A DNA stretch of 64,000 nt, from positions 2,294,001 through 2,358,000 of the forward strand of contig OZ241856.1 in assembly GCA_965202845.1 (NCBI GenBank), in the 5' to 3' direction. How positions within the stretch are numbered: the stretch's first letter is position 1; each line of letters begins with the position of its first letter. The DNA comes from CBDATA01 sp965202845 (GTDB lineage Bacteria; Acidobacteriota; Vicinamibacteria; Marinacidobacterales; Marinacidobacteraceae). The translations under genes were made by a program, and so were the position numbers. Below are positions 33,368 through 42,783 of the stretch, in pieces. The notes under the pieces are model-generated. The model made no database searches. It saw nothing but the letters and a program-made list of their open reading frames with translations, and was not told the origin of the DNA.

Positions 33368-34588
33368 CTACCGGCGGGTCTCCGGGATGGCGAAGCGCGT
33401 CAGGTTCTCCCGGTCCTTGATCAGGATGCCGTCTGGAACCGGAACCGGTTGCGCCCAAGTCGGACTGGGCGCGACCTGGTAGAGGCGCGCCGGACGATAT
33501 TCGTCGTCCGCGGCGTCGAACACCAAAAGCTCCGCCCCGTCGGTGAGCGCGAGAACCACCCCGCCGTGGGACAGGAGCGCCGCGTTCTCGCCCGAGCGCG
33601 GCGGAGAACGCCAGATGTCGGCGCCGGTCGCCGGATCGAAGCTCACGAACTGGCCGCTGTTGCGCTCCCCGAAGGCGAACAGGCGTCCCTTCGCCCGCAC
33701 CGGGCTGCTCATGTAGAGCTGGGTGCGGTCGGCCTCCCACGCTGTTTCGCCGCGCAACCGCTCCCCTTCGGCGCGGAACCGCACCGCGAACGCCGGATGG
33801 TCGAGGCCGCCGAACACCACCGTTTCGCCGTCCGGGAGAACCAGCGGGTTCGCGATGTTCTGGTCGTAGGGAGTGCGGAAGGGCATCTCCCAGCGCACCT
33901 GGCCGTCCTCGGGGGCCAGAAGCAGGATGCGGGTCTCGGTCATGGTCAGGAGCGTCGGGCGCCCGGCGACCGTCGCCAGCGCCGGGGACGCATAGGCGGG
34001 AGCGTCCGGGATTTCCCAGACGGTCTCGCCGGTCGCCCCGTCCAGCGCGACCAGAACGCCGTTCCCGGGGCCGCCCAGGTGCGCGATCACCCGGCCGTCG
34101 TGGGCGAGCGGGGAGCTTCCGGCGCCGTAGAGCGGAACCGGCGCCTCCGGAAACCGATGCTGCCGCCAGAGAAGTGCGCCGCTTGCGGCGTTCCGGGCGG
34201 TGAGGATGCCGGAAATTCCCAGGGTGTACACCCGGCCGGACCCGAGCGCCGGGGTGGACTTGGGACCCGGGCCGTGCGAAGTCGCCGCCGGATGCATCGT
34301 GTAGGGCGCGGGTTGGGAGACGCTCCACTCCGGGGCGCCGTCCTCCAGGCGAAGCCGGTGCAGAACCTCCTCCCCGCCGTCCCCGGCGAAGAGCAGGATG
34401 GAGTCCCCGTCGAGGATCGGGCTGGCGTGCCCCAACCCCACCGGAACCCGCCAGACCTCGCGGAGCGCCTCCGGCCAGGCAGCGGCCTCCGTCAGATGCT
34501 CCGGCCATCCGGTGACCTGACCGTCGCGGTCCGGACCCCGGAAGCCGTTCCAGGCGAGAAGGACGAAGGACAAAAGGACGATTCGCAT
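33368..34588 (-). CDS. Exported PQQ-like beta-propeller protein
   Basis: The protein has 406 residues with a short signal peptide (MRIVLLSFVLLAWNGF). RGPDRDGQVTGWPE and LREVWRVPVGLGHASPIL are typical openings of bacterial PQQ-like repeat proteins of the outer-membrane-assembly (BamB) fold. Repeats end in pattern D-x-x-T/S-G-x-x-x-W, for example NAASGALLWRQ, DGATGETVWEI and DPATGADIWRS. No PQQ-dehydrogenase active-site residues are seen, so it probably serves as a binding scaffold. Gene spacing puts it two bases after the FabZ-like gene in a minus-strand operon. Confidence 0.8.
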   Translation of the reverse strand: MRIVLLSFVLLAWNGFRGPDRDGQVTGWPEHLTEAAAWPEALREVWRVPVGLGHASPILDGDSILLFAGDGGEEVLHRLRLEDGAPEWSVSQPAPYTMHPAATSHGPGPKSTPALGSGRVYTLGISGILTARNAASGALLWRQHRFPEAPVPLYGAGSSPLAHDGRVIAHLGGPGNGVLVALDGATGETVWEIPDAPAYASPALATVAGRPTLLTMTETRILLLAPEDGQVRWEMPFRTPYDQNIANPLVLPDGETVVFGGLDHPAFAVRFRAEGERLRGETAWEADRTQLYMSSPVRAKGRLFAFGERNSGQFVSFDPATGADIWRSPPRSGENAALLSHGGVVLALTDGAELLVFDAADDEYRPARLYQVAPSPTWAQPVPVPDGILIKDRENLTRFAIPETRR

Positions 34589-34590
34589 TG

Positions 34591-35010
34591 TCAGATTTTC
34601 GCAAAGGAAAGAGTCGCGCTTGCGATTTCGCGGCCGGCGACCGCGGCCCGGGTTTGCGCCTCCACCAGCCGGCCGCGCTGTTTCGTCACTTCGGCGCGGA
34701 GTTCGATCCGCGAACCGAAGGGAACCGCGCCGTCCATGGCGAAGTCCTGGATCGCCCGGAACAGCCCGCGCATCGGCGCGGCGTCCGATGCGGCCGCCGC
34801 GACGCACCCGATCTGCGCCATCGCCTCGATGACCAGTCCGGCGGGGACGCTGGCCTGGCCGAGCGCGTAGGGATGATCCGGCGGAACCGTGACATGGCCT
34901 TCCGCCTTGACTCCCGGTTCGAGATGGCTCACGCCGTCCAGAAACACGAAGGGGTCCCGGTGCGGCAGGATGCGGAGGATGGCCTCCCGGTCGAGGGGTC
35001 TTCGGGACAT
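34591..35010 (-). CDS. FabZ-like 3-hydroxyacyl-ACP dehydratase
   Basis: The product has 139 residues, a single hot-dog domain. The active-site His is in ILPHRDPFVFLDGV and the acidic partner in PAGLVIEAMAQIG. FSFAKI-like ATLSFAKI ends the protein. FabZ removes water from 3-hydroxyacyl-ACP in fatty-acid synthesis. The FYF-type motif after the His is less conserved than in housekeeping FabZ. Its position behind a lipid-flippase-like ABC exporter suggests a specialised lipid pathway rather than the main cycle; that is inference. It starts two bases after the ABC stop. Confidence 0.82.
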   Translation of the reverse strand: MSRRPLDREAILRILPHRDPFVFLDGVSHLEPGVKAEGHVTVPPDHPYALGQASVPAGLVIEAMAQIGCVAAAASDAAPMRGLFRAIQDFAMDGAVPFGSRIELRAEVTKQRGRLVEAQTRAAVAGREIASATLSFAKI

Positions 35011-35012
35011 GG

Positions 35013-36773
35013 CTATGCGACGACCGCCTGTTGGTCGAATTGGAGTTCGTGGAGGGTGCGGTAGATGCCGCCGGCGGCGAGCAGCTCCCGGTGCGTCCCG
35101 CTCTCCCGGATCCGCCCCCGGTGCAGCACCACGATCCGGTCGGCGCCCCGCACGGTGGAAAGCCGGTGCGCGATCACCAGGCTGGTGCGGTTTTCCAGCA
35201 CCCGGGCGAGCGCGGTCTGGACCTGGTGTTCGGTTTCGGTGTCCACGCTCGAAGTGGCCTCGTCGAGCACCAGCACCCGCGACTTCCGCGCCATCGCGCG
35301 GGCGATGCCCACCAGCTGCCGCTGTCCCTGCGAGAGGCCGCTCCCGCGCTCGCCCAGCTCGGTGTCGAGTCCGTTCGGAAGGGCGCTCGCCCAGCCGGTC
35401 ACCTCGGCGGCCTCCGCCGCCCGCCGCGCCTGCTCCTCGCTGATCCCGCGGTCGCCGAGCCGGATGTTTTCGAGGATGGACCCGGAGAAGAGATGGACAT
35501 CCTGCTGGACCATCGAGAACTGACGGCGTAGTTCGGCGACGTCCCAGTGGCGGACGTCCACGCCGTCCACGAAGACCGCGCCCTCCTGGACGTCGTAGAG
35601 CCGGAGCAGCAGGCTGGCGAGGGTGGTCTTGCCGGAACCGGTGTGGCCGACCAGCGCGACGGTCTCGCCGGGCGCCACGGTGAGGCTCACGTCGCAAAGC
35701 GCCGGAGCGTCCGGGTTGTAGGCGAACGAGACGTTCTCCAGGTGGATCGCGCCGTGGCGGTGGATCGGCAGCCGGGTCCGGGGCGGGCTTGCGATCTCCG
35801 GCTCTTCGGCCAGCAGCTCGACGATCCGTTCGGACGCCGCCATCGCGCCCTGGAGGATGTTGAACTTCTCGGTGAGATCCCGGATCGGACGGAAGAACAT
35901 CTCCGAATACATGAGGAAGGCCACCAGCCCGCCGACCGTCAGCGTGCCGGCCCCGATCCGGAGGCCGCCGTACCAGATGATGACCGCCAGGGTGACCGCG
36001 GTGATCATCTCGACCACCGGATAGAAGACCGAAAAGCAGAACACCGTCTCCAGGTGGGCCTCGGTGTGCTCCCGGTTCAGCTTGCGGTAGGCGCGGGCGC
36101 GGCGCCGCTCCTGCCGAAAGAGCTGGAGCACCTCGATGCCGGTGAGGGTCTCCTGGATGAAGCCGTTCAGGGCGGCGACCGCTCCCCGCACCCGGCGAAA
36201 CGCCGGACGCACCCGGCGGCGGAAGAGCCAACCGGTCAGGAACAGCGCCGGAACCGCGCCGAAGGTCACCAGCGCCAGTTGCCAGTTCATCACCGCGAGC
36301 GCGGTCACGATCCCCACCAGCAACACCACGTCGGTGATGATCATCACCACCCCGGAGCTCAAAAGCTCGTTCAGCGCGTCCACGTCGCTGGTGGCCCGGG
36401 TGATGACCTGCCCCACCGGGCGCCGGTCGAACCAGCCGACGTGGAGCTTCTGGATGTGGTCGAAGACGTCCCGCCGGATGTCGCGCATCACCCGCTGGCC
36501 GAACAGGTTGACGATCCATGCCTGCCCGTAGGCGGCGAGGAATCCGACGGTCAGGACGGCCAGGAAGAGTCCCAGGATGCCGAAGAGGCCTCCGGCGTCG
36601 CCGGCCGCGATGTGGTCGTCGATGGCGATCCGGGTCAGCAAGGGGCCGGCGAGCTGCGCCCCGGTGTGGACCAGCACCAGCGCGACGCCCAGGGCGACGA
36701 ACCGCCAGTACGGCAGCACGTACGGCAGCACGTGGGCGAGCAGCCGCCGGTCGCGCCGGGTTTCCTCGCTCAC
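35013..36773 (-). CDS. ABC exporter half-transporter, catalytic subunit of a heterodimer
   Basis: The protein has 586 residues: six membrane helices followed by an ATPase domain. Walker A is VGHTGSGKTT, the Q-loop is MVQQDVHLFSG, the signature is LSQGQRQ (not the standard LSGGQ) and Walker B is VLVLDEATSSVD with the catalytic Glu. H-loop in VIAHRLSTV. Its start is GTG at 36773, overlapping the stop of the upstream half-transporter (GTGA). The pair forms one asymmetric exporter: this half brings the Glu, the other brings the standard signature. The family moves drugs, lipids or peptides; substrate unknown. Confidence 0.9.
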   Translation of the reverse strand: MSEETRRDRRLLAHVLPYVLPYWRFVALGVALVLVHTGAQLAGPLLTRIAIDDHIAAGDAGGLFGILGLFLAVLTVGFLAAYGQAWIVNLFGQRVMRDIRRDVFDHIQKLHVGWFDRRPVGQVITRATSDVDALNELLSSGVVMIITDVVLLVGIVTALAVMNWQLALVTFGAVPALFLTGWLFRRRVRPAFRRVRGAVAALNGFIQETLTGIEVLQLFRQERRRARAYRKLNREHTEAHLETVFCFSVFYPVVEMITAVTLAVIIWYGGLRIGAGTLTVGGLVAFLMYSEMFFRPIRDLTEKFNILQGAMAASERIVELLAEEPEIASPPRTRLPIHRHGAIHLENVSFAYNPDAPALCDVSLTVAPGETVALVGHTGSGKTTLASLLLRLYDVQEGAVFVDGVDVRHWDVAELRRQFSMVQQDVHLFSGSILENIRLGDRGISEEQARRAAEAAEVTGWASALPNGLDTELGERGSGLSQGQRQLVGIARAMARKSRVLVLDEATSSVDTETEHQVQTALARVLENRTSLVIAHRLSTVRGADRIVVLHRGRIRESGTHRELLAAGGIYRTLHELQFDQQAVVA

Positions 36774-38539
36774 AGCTTCGAAAGCTCCTCTTCCAGCATC
36801 TGGCGGCGGTGCATCGCGGCGTACAGCCCGGACATGGCGACCAGCTCGTCGTGGGCGCCGCGTTCGGCGATGCGGACGACCCCGTCCTCGTCGGCGTCCA
36901 GCAGGCAGATGCAGTCGGCGTCCTTCACCGTGCTCAGGCGGTGCGCCACGATCAGCGTCGTCCGGTCGCGGGCGGCGCGGCGCAACGACCCCAGGATCCG
37001 ATTCTCGGTGTCCGAATCCACCGCGCTCAGCACGTCGTCGAAGATGAGAATCGGGGTGTCCAGCAGCAGCGCCCGGGCGATCGCGGCGCGCTGCCGCTGC
37101 CCCCCGGAGAGGGTCACGCCGCGCTCGCCCACCACCGTCTCGAAGCCGTCGGGGAACCCGTCGATGTCGCTTTCGAGACCGGCCTCCCCGGCCGCCCGCC
37201 GCACCGCGTCCATCGGCGCGTCCTCCTCGCCGAACGCCAGGTTGTCGCGCAGGCTCGCCGAGAACAGGAAGCTGTCCTGGGGGACGAACCCGATGGCGCT
37301 TCGCAGGTCGGCCAGCGGGAAGTCGCGCACGTCGCGCCCGTCGATGCGCACCGATCCCTCGAGGGCGTCGTGGAGGCGCGGGATCAGGCGCGCCACCGTG
37401 CTCTTGCCGGCGCCGGTTCGGCCCACCAGAGCGACCGTCGAGCCGGCGGGGATGGTCAGGCTGAAATCCTTGAGCACCGGGCGGGGTTCGGCGCCGTTTT
37501 CCCGCTGCGGATAGCCGAAGGTGACATCCCGGAATTCGATTTCGGGCGCATCGGAAAGCTCGACCGCCGGAGCGATCGGCGCCGGGAGCGGCTGGGCGTC
37601 CTGGATCGCCGCCAGCCGCTTCATCGACGCCGCGCCCCGCTGGTGGATGTTCACCACCCAGCCCAGCGCGATCATCGGCCAGGTCAGGTAGCCGTAGTAG
37701 AAGAGGAACGCCACCAGCTCCCCGACGGTGATCGTCCCGGCGGCGGCGAGCCGGCCGCCGAGCGCCAGGGTGACCGCCATCCCGATCCCGATCAGGGCCG
37801 ACAGCAGCGGGAAGAGCGCCGCGCTCACCGCCACCAGCCGCATGCTGCGGCGCGCGTAGTCCTCGTTCTCCCTGCCGAAGGTCTCCCGCTGGGCGTCCTC
37901 CTGCACGAACGCCCGCACCAGCCGGGCGGCGGATGCGTTCTCCTGCACCACCGCCGAGAGATCGGCCATCTTCGCCTGTACCGCCTCCGAGCGCCGGAAG
38001 ATCTCCTGTCCCAGCACCTTCATCAGGACCGAGACGATCGGCATCACCGCGAAGGTCACCAGCGTCAGCCAGGGGCTGATCGCCAGCATGAAGGCGAAGC
38101 AGCCGATGGTGGTGATGACGGTCTCCACCGGGTACATGACGCCGGGACCCAGCACCATCCGCACCGCGTTCATGTCCTGGGCGCTGCGCGAGAGGATGTC
38201 CCCGACCCGGTAGCGAGCGTAAAACGAAGCCGGCAGCTGCTGGAGCCGGGCGTAGAAGTCCCGCCGCATGTCGTACTCGGCGTAGCGGGAGACTCCGATC
38301 AGGTACCAGCGCATGAAGTAGCGGAAGACCGACGAAGCCCCGGTCGCCAGCACGATCAGCGCGGCGAAGCGCCAGAGGTCGGCGACCGCCCCCGCCCGCA
38401 CCGCGTCGATCGCGCGTTCGAGGATCTGGGGGATGACCAGGTAGAAGATGCGGCAGAGCAGCAGCGCGAGCAGGCCGAAGGCGATCCGCCGCCGGTAGGG
38501 CGCGAGGACCGGCAGCAGCCGGCGCCACATGTCCCGCAT
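36770..38539 (-). CDS. ABC exporter half-transporter, degenerate-site subunit of a heterodimer
   Basis: The protein has 589 residues: six membrane helices and an ATPase domain. Walker A is VGRTGAGKST, the signature LSGGQRQRAA is standard, but Walker B is ILIFDDVLSAVD, with Asp in place of the catalytic Glu. H-loop in VAHRLSTV is kept. This is the pattern of the non-catalytic partner in heterodimeric exporters such as TM287/288. With the downstream half it forms one competent and one degenerate ATP site. Starts 3 bases after the thioredoxin-fold gene stop. Confidence 0.9.
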   Translation of the reverse strand: MRDMWRRLLPVLAPYRRRIAFGLLALLLCRIFYLVIPQILERAIDAVRAGAVADLWRFAALIVLATGASSVFRYFMRWYLIGVSRYAEYDMRRDFYARLQQLPASFYARYRVGDILSRSAQDMNAVRMVLGPGVMYPVETVITTIGCFAFMLAISPWLTLVTFAVMPIVSVLMKVLGQEIFRRSEAVQAKMADLSAVVQENASAARLVRAFVQEDAQRETFGRENEDYARRSMRLVAVSAALFPLLSALIGIGMAVTLALGGRLAAAGTITVGELVAFLFYYGYLTWPMIALGWVVNIHQRGAASMKRLAAIQDAQPLPAPIAPAVELSDAPEIEFRDVTFGYPQRENGAEPRPVLKDFSLTIPAGSTVALVGRTGAGKSTVARLIPRLHDALEGSVRIDGRDVRDFPLADLRSAIGFVPQDSFLFSASLRDNLAFGEEDAPMDAVRRAAGEAGLESDIDGFPDGFETVVGERGVTLSGGQRQRAAIARALLLDTPILIFDDVLSAVDSDTENRILGSLRRAARDRTTLIVAHRLSTVKDADCICLLDADEDGVVRIAERGAHDELVAMSGLYAAMHRRQMLEEELSKL

Positions 38540-38542
38540 CTT

Positions 38543-39124
38543 CTAGTCGCCGTGGCGGGCGCGGAGTCCGGGCGCCAGGCGGGCCATCAGGATCATCCGC
38601 TCGAAGACGTCGAGCCACTCCGCCGTTTCGGCCCGGAGCGCGCCCTGGTCGGCGGAATTCGGGAGCGGGCAGGCGGCCCCCAGCTCGGTCGCCGCCTTGA
38701 CCCGGTACACCGAGAGCGGGCGATCCCCGAAGCGGCCGATCTCGTGGAAGTCCTCGGTGAGGAACATCGCGACCGGAACCCGCATCGCGCCCAGGATGCG
38801 CAGTTCGTCGCGCAGCTCGGGCATCTGGTCCCGGTCCAGGAGCCGCAGGTTCGCGCCGGCGGTCTCGGCGAGCCTGGCCAGGATCGGAACCGAGCGGGCG
38901 CAGTCGCCGCACCAGATACCGCTGAGACACAGGATGTTCAGGATGCGGCCGGCGGCGTCCAGCCGTTCCCCGGCGTCCGCCGGCAGCGGAGGCAGCGCGG
39001 CTTGCGCCCGCTCCCAGTGGGCGCGCTCCGGCCCCGAGCCGGTGTCCAGGTAGTCCGGCCAGGGGAGCGCCGCCTCGTGGAAGGCCCGCCGGTACAGCGC
39101 GGAACGCGGGTCGAAATAGCTCAT
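38543..39124 (-). CDS. Thioredoxin-fold protein with CGDC motif
   Basis: The protein has 193 residues without a signal peptide. The active motif is LSGIWCGDCARSVPILARLA, then LRLLDRDQMPELRDEL and the cis-Pro region MRVPVAMFLTED, as in thioredoxin-like proteins of the YbbN/thiol-reductase kind. A cytoplasmic disulfide reductase role is likely. The ATG overlaps the stop of the M28 peptidase gene (ATGA). Partner unknown. Confidence 0.85.
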   Translation of the reverse strand: MSYFDPRSALYRRAFHEAALPWPDYLDTGSGPERAHWERAQAALPPLPADAGERLDAAGRILNILCLSGIWCGDCARSVPILARLAETAGANLRLLDRDQMPELRDELRILGAMRVPVAMFLTEDFHEIGRFGDRPLSVYRVKAATELGAACPLPNSADQGALRAETAEWLDVFERMILMARLAPGLRARHGD

Positions 39125-40641
39125 CGGCCGCCCTTGCGCGGCAGGGTCCGGTCCGCGATCGCCGCGTGCCAGGCGAAGACCGCGACCAGCACCGCGTTCT
39201 TTTTCAGGTCGTCGATGGGCAGGGTGTCGTAGAAGTCGAGATTGGTGTGGCCGCCGGTCCCGCCGACCCGCGCCTGGAGGAACTGGAAGGCGGGAAGGCC
39301 GGCCTCGTCGAAGGGAACGTGGTCGGTGCTCCCGACGCTGCCGGGCGCCAGCGTGGTGAACCCGAAGTCGTGGAGCGGCGCCATCCAGTCCCGAAAGATG
39401 GGGCGGACGTGTTCGTTGCCCTGAAGCCAGACGCCCCGATACCGACCGGGACCGTAGTCCTGGTTGAAGTACGCCGAGAGGTTTTGGCGGCCATCCCCCT
39501 CGAAATGCTGGCGCACGTGGGCGCGCGAGCCGAAGAGCCCCTGCTCCTCGCCGGACCAGAGCGCGATGCGGATGGTGCGGCGGGGTTCGGCGCCCAGCGC
39601 CTTCAGGATGCGCATCGCCTCCAGCATCACCGCGGCGCCCGAGGTGTTGTCGGAGGCGTTGGGGCTCGCGTGCCAAGTGTCGAAGTGGGCGCCGATCATG
39701 ACCAGTTCGTCCGCGCGGTCCGAGCCGGGGATGTCCGCCAGCAGGTTTTCCGCCTGGGTGCGGGCGGCGCCGTGGCGGTTGCGAACCTCCAGTTCGATGG
39801 CGACCGGGATGTCGCGCCGGAGGATGCGGTACATGCGGTTGTAGTGCTCCGGCGTGACCGCGAGGATCGGGAGCGAGGACAGGGTGGCTTTCCGATCCCA
39901 GCGGTCGATCTTGGCGCCCGGGCGGGCGAAGCCGCGCACCGCCCCCGGCCAGCCGCTCCGGGATTCGAGGACCGCCGCCACGCCCTCCTCGATGTAGAAG
40001 GCGAGGCGCTCCTCCGGGGTCAGCAGCTCCGGGTTCGGGGGCGCCTCGAACCGGCTTCCCGGCGCCGGTTCGGGCGGTGCGGACGTCCCGGCGAGACGGC
40101 GCATCTCCGCATCGGAGCGCTCCGGGGTTCCGGTGGCGAAGATCGCCCGGTTGACGGCGGCGGGCGGGGTGGAGAGCGCCGCCTTGCCGCCGAGCTTTCC
40201 GCGCAGCGCGGCGAGGTCGGACCTCGACCGGACGTCGGCAATGACCACTTGCAGGCGCTGGCGTCCTTCGGTGCCCGGGGTGTGGGCGATCGGGTAGGCC
40301 ACCAGCGGCTGGTAGGCGGGGGCGGTCATGTGGAGCGAGACGTATTCGTTGTCCCAGCTGGCGCCGTAGTCCATGAAGGGTTCGCGGACGACGTTTTCGA
40401 GTCCGATGCGCTCCATCTCGGACACCGCCCAGTCCTGCGCCCGGTCCATCGCCGCCGAGTTGGTGAGCCGGCCGCCGAGCACGTCGGTCATGTACGAGAG
40501 GGTGTCGGGGAGCTGCGACCGGTGGAGCCCCTCCTCGCGGATGCGGGAGATCATCTCCTCGTCCACCGGGAAGGGCGGCGTCTGCGCGGCGGCGCTTCCG
40601 GCGCCGGCGGCCAGAAGCAGAATCAACAGGCGAAATTTCAT
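39121..40641 (-). CDS. Exported M28-family zinc peptidase with PA-domain insert
   Basis: The protein has 506 residues with a signal peptide (FRLLILLLAAGAGSAAAQ). The metal motifs are MIGAHFDTWHASPNASDNTS (His-x-Asp and second Asp), IALWSGEEQGLFGS (catalytic Glu and ligand), YFNQDYG and STDHVPFDEAG (last His). Residues 130-280 or so hold a protease-associated domain. Family members are aminopeptidases or carboxypeptidases. With the M18 and M19 enzymes it shows a strong capacity for peptide breakdown. First gene of the operon that continues into the ABC exporter. Confidence 0.88.
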   Translation of the reverse strand: MKFRLLILLLAAGAGSAAAQTPPFPVDEEMISRIREEGLHRSQLPDTLSYMTDVLGGRLTNSAAMDRAQDWAVSEMERIGLENVVREPFMDYGASWDNEYVSLHMTAPAYQPLVAYPIAHTPGTEGRQRLQVVIADVRSRSDLAALRGKLGGKAALSTPPAAVNRAIFATGTPERSDAEMRRLAGTSAPPEPAPGSRFEAPPNPELLTPEERLAFYIEEGVAAVLESRSGWPGAVRGFARPGAKIDRWDRKATLSSLPILAVTPEHYNRMYRILRRDIPVAIELEVRNRHGAARTQAENLLADIPGSDRADELVMIGAHFDTWHASPNASDNTSGAAVMLEAMRILKALGAEPRRTIRIALWSGEEQGLFGSRAHVRQHFEGDGRQNLSAYFNQDYGPGRYRGVWLQGNEHVRPIFRDWMAPLHDFGFTTLAPGSVGSTDHVPFDEAGLPAFQFLQARVGGTGGHTNLDFYDTLPIDDLKKNAVLVAVFAWHAAIADRTLPRKGGR

Positions 40642-40665
40642 GGGGGGGCTCCTCTGCGGGGAAGG

Positions 40666-41973
40666 TCAGATCATCCCCGAAAGCAGCGTCGCGATGCCGA
40701 GGAAGCTGAAAAAGCCGGCGATGTCGGTCACGGTGGTGAGGACGATCGAGGAGGACTGCGCCGGGTCCTGGCCGAACAGGGTCAGCAGGATCGGAATCGC
40801 CGCGCCGGCCACCCCGGCGAGGATCATCGAGAGCACCATCGAGATCGCAATGATCAGCGCGAGCCCCTGGGAGCCGCTCCACAGCAGCACCCCGGCGGCG
40901 GTGACTCCGGCCACCACGACGCCGTTCCAGAGGCCGACCTTGGTTTCCTTCAGGATCACCCCCGGCCACTGCGACACCCGAATCTCGCGGAGGGCGAGGC
41001 CGCGCATGGTGACCGCGAGCGCCTGGGCGCCGGTGTTGCCCGACTGCCCCGCCACCACCGGAAGCAGCACCGCGAGCGCGGTGAACCGGGCGACGGTGTC
41101 CTCGAAGAGGCCGACCACCGAGGCGGCGGCGAAGGCGGTCAGCAGGTTGATCTGGAGCCAGGGCAGGCGCTTCCGCACCGCGAAGAACGCCGTCGAGGTG
41201 GCGCGCTCATCCTTGCTCGCCCCCACCATGGTCTGGATGCCGACGCTGGCGCGCTCCATCTCCGCCTCGACCAGCGAAGCGTGGCGGATCACCCCCAGGA
41301 ACCTGCCGTTCGGGTCGAGCACCGCCAAGTCGGGTAGACGGTAGTTCTCCAGATACTTGCCCACCTCCTCGAGGGGCGTCATCGGGTCGACAGCGGCGGC
41401 GGCGCCCAGCACCAGGTCGCCCAGGCGTTCGTCGGGCGCCGCCAGCGCGATCTCCTGCATGCCCACCCAGCCGACCAGGCGGCTGTCGGCGTCGACCACG
41501 AAGCATCCGGCGCGCCCCGGGCGATGCTCCTTCCGCAGCCGGGCGGCGGTTTCCGCCACCGTGCTGTCCTTGCGAAACAGCGGCTCCCGGGTGTCCATCA
41601 GGGCGCCCGCGCATTCCGCCGGGTAGCGCAGCGCCTCCCGCGCCTCCTTGCGGGCGTGGTCGCCAAGGAGCGCCAGCAGGCGTTCCCGCTCCCCCTCCTC
41701 CATCCCCGCCAGCAAGTGGGCCGCTCGTCCGGGGTCGAGCGCCCGCATGGTTTCGGTCGCTATCCCTTCGGGAAGCCCGGCGAGCGCCCGCTGGCCGATT
41801 TCCGGCGAGAGGCGCTCCCAGAGGGGGAGCATCGTCTCCACCGGCTGGTGCGTGAAGATGGCGACCTGCTCGCCGATCTCCAGCTGTTCCAGCGGCCCGA
41901 TCGCCGAACCGGGGTGGCGCGCGAAGAATTCGCGCTCCAGGCGGCGCTCCGTCTCGGCCAGGGCGCCGCTCAT
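40666..41973 (-). CDS. mgtE: MgtE-type Mg2+ transporter
   Basis: The protein has 435 residues. The MgtE N-terminal superhelix (ERLSPEIGQRALAGLPEGIA, DPGRAAHLLAGMEEGERERL) leads to two CBS domains (TVAETAARLRKEHRPGRAGC, then YRLPDLAVLDPNGRFLGVI). About five membrane helices follow, with LPWLQINLLTAF and the family hallmark AVLLPVVAGQSGNTGAQALA. It moves Mg2+ (perhaps also Co2+) and is gated by Mg2+ in the N and CBS domains. The start overlaps the stop of a second, soluble MgtE-N/CBS gene (ATGA). Confidence 0.92.
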   Translation of the reverse strand: MSGALAETERRLEREFFARHPGSAIGPLEQLEIGEQVAIFTHQPVETMLPLWERLSPEIGQRALAGLPEGIATETMRALDPGRAAHLLAGMEEGERERLLALLGDHARKEAREALRYPAECAGALMDTREPLFRKDSTVAETAARLRKEHRPGRAGCFVVDADSRLVGWVGMQEIALAAPDERLGDLVLGAAAAVDPMTPLEEVGKYLENYRLPDLAVLDPNGRFLGVIRHASLVEAEMERASVGIQTMVGASKDERATSTAFFAVRKRLPWLQINLLTAFAAASVVGLFEDTVARFTALAVLLPVVAGQSGNTGAQALAVTMRGLALREIRVSQWPGVILKETKVGLWNGVVVAGVTAAGVLLWSGSQGLALIIAISMVLSMILAGVAGAAIPILLTLFGQDPAQSSSIVLTTVTDIAGFFSFLGIATLLSGMI

Positions 41974-42779
41974 GGCTTCCGGGGACCGGCGAGGAACCCG
42001 GCGGCGGTCCCCCAGTACAGGTCGGCGAGGTCGAACGCCAGGCCGGCCAGCCCCGCTTCCGGCGCCGCGGGTTCGCCGTCGGCGAGCGCCTCCTCGAGCC
42101 GCCGCCTTCGCACCACGCCCAGGAACACGCCCCGGTGGTCGGTCGCCGGCAGGATGCCGAAGCGCTCCCAGCCGGGGTTGCGACTGGCCTCGCGCAGGCT
42201 GGACCGCGCCCGCAAGGCCACCGGGGTTGCTCCCGCTTCGAGCGCACCGATCCGCATCTCCGGCTCCGCGACCAGCACGCGATGGGCGCTGACCGCGCCG
42301 ACCAGGCGCTGGGCGTCGTCCAGCACATAGAGGTACTTGCGCATGTGCTCCGGAGCGCGACGCACCGCCTCGCCCGCCTCCCGGACGCGGGTCTCCCGGC
42401 GCACCGTGACGACCTGGGGCTCCAGGAGCGAGCCGACGCTTGCCGGCGGAAACCGCAGCAGGAAGCGCAGCGCGGCCGCCGTCGTCGCCGGAAGCGCCCC
42501 CAGCAGCTTCCGCCGTTCTTCGTCGCCCAGGCGCAGCAGCAGCGGAGCGGCCTGGGGGGCGGGGAGGCGCCCGGCGATGTCCGCAGCCGCCTGCGGGGAA
42601 AGCTCGGCCAGCGCGCCGGCCGCCGACTGCGGGTACAGGGACCGGAGCAGGGCGGCGGCGGCCGCTTCGGGCAGCGAGGCGAGGACGGCGCCGACGGTGG
42701 CGGCGGGCGCCTCCTCGAGGATGCGGGCGGCGTCGGCGGGGTATCCCTCGACGAACTCCGACGCGATCCGGCCGAGCAA
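41970..42779 (-). CDS. Stand-alone MgtE-N/CBS-domain protein
   Basis: The protein has 269 residues with no membrane helix. The first 120 or so residues form an MgtE-like Ala-rich superhelix (ILEEAPAATVGAVLASLPEA, LSPQAAADIAGRLPAPQAA, RLGDEERRKLLGAL). Two CBS-like segments follow (VREAGEAVRRAPEHMRKYLY, then ARSSLREASRNPGWERFGIL). This matches the cytosolic part of MgtE without the channel. The start is TTG at 42779, four bases after the MscS-like stop; no ATG or GTG fits. It probably regulates the neighbouring full MgtE or forms mixed assemblies with it; that is inference. Confidence 0.75.
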   Translation of the reverse strand: MLGRIASEFVEGYPADAARILEEAPAATVGAVLASLPEAAAAALLRSLYPQSAAGALAELSPQAAADIAGRLPAPQAAPLLLRLGDEERRKLLGALPATTAAALRFLLRFPPASVGSLLEPQVVTVRRETRVREAGEAVRRAPEHMRKYLYVLDDAQRLVGAVSAHRVLVAEPEMRIGALEAGATPVALRARSSLREASRNPGWERFGILPATDHRGVFLGVVRRRRLEEALADGEPAAPEAGLAGLAFDLADLYWGTAAGFLAGPRKP

Positions 42780-42783
42780 CCCG

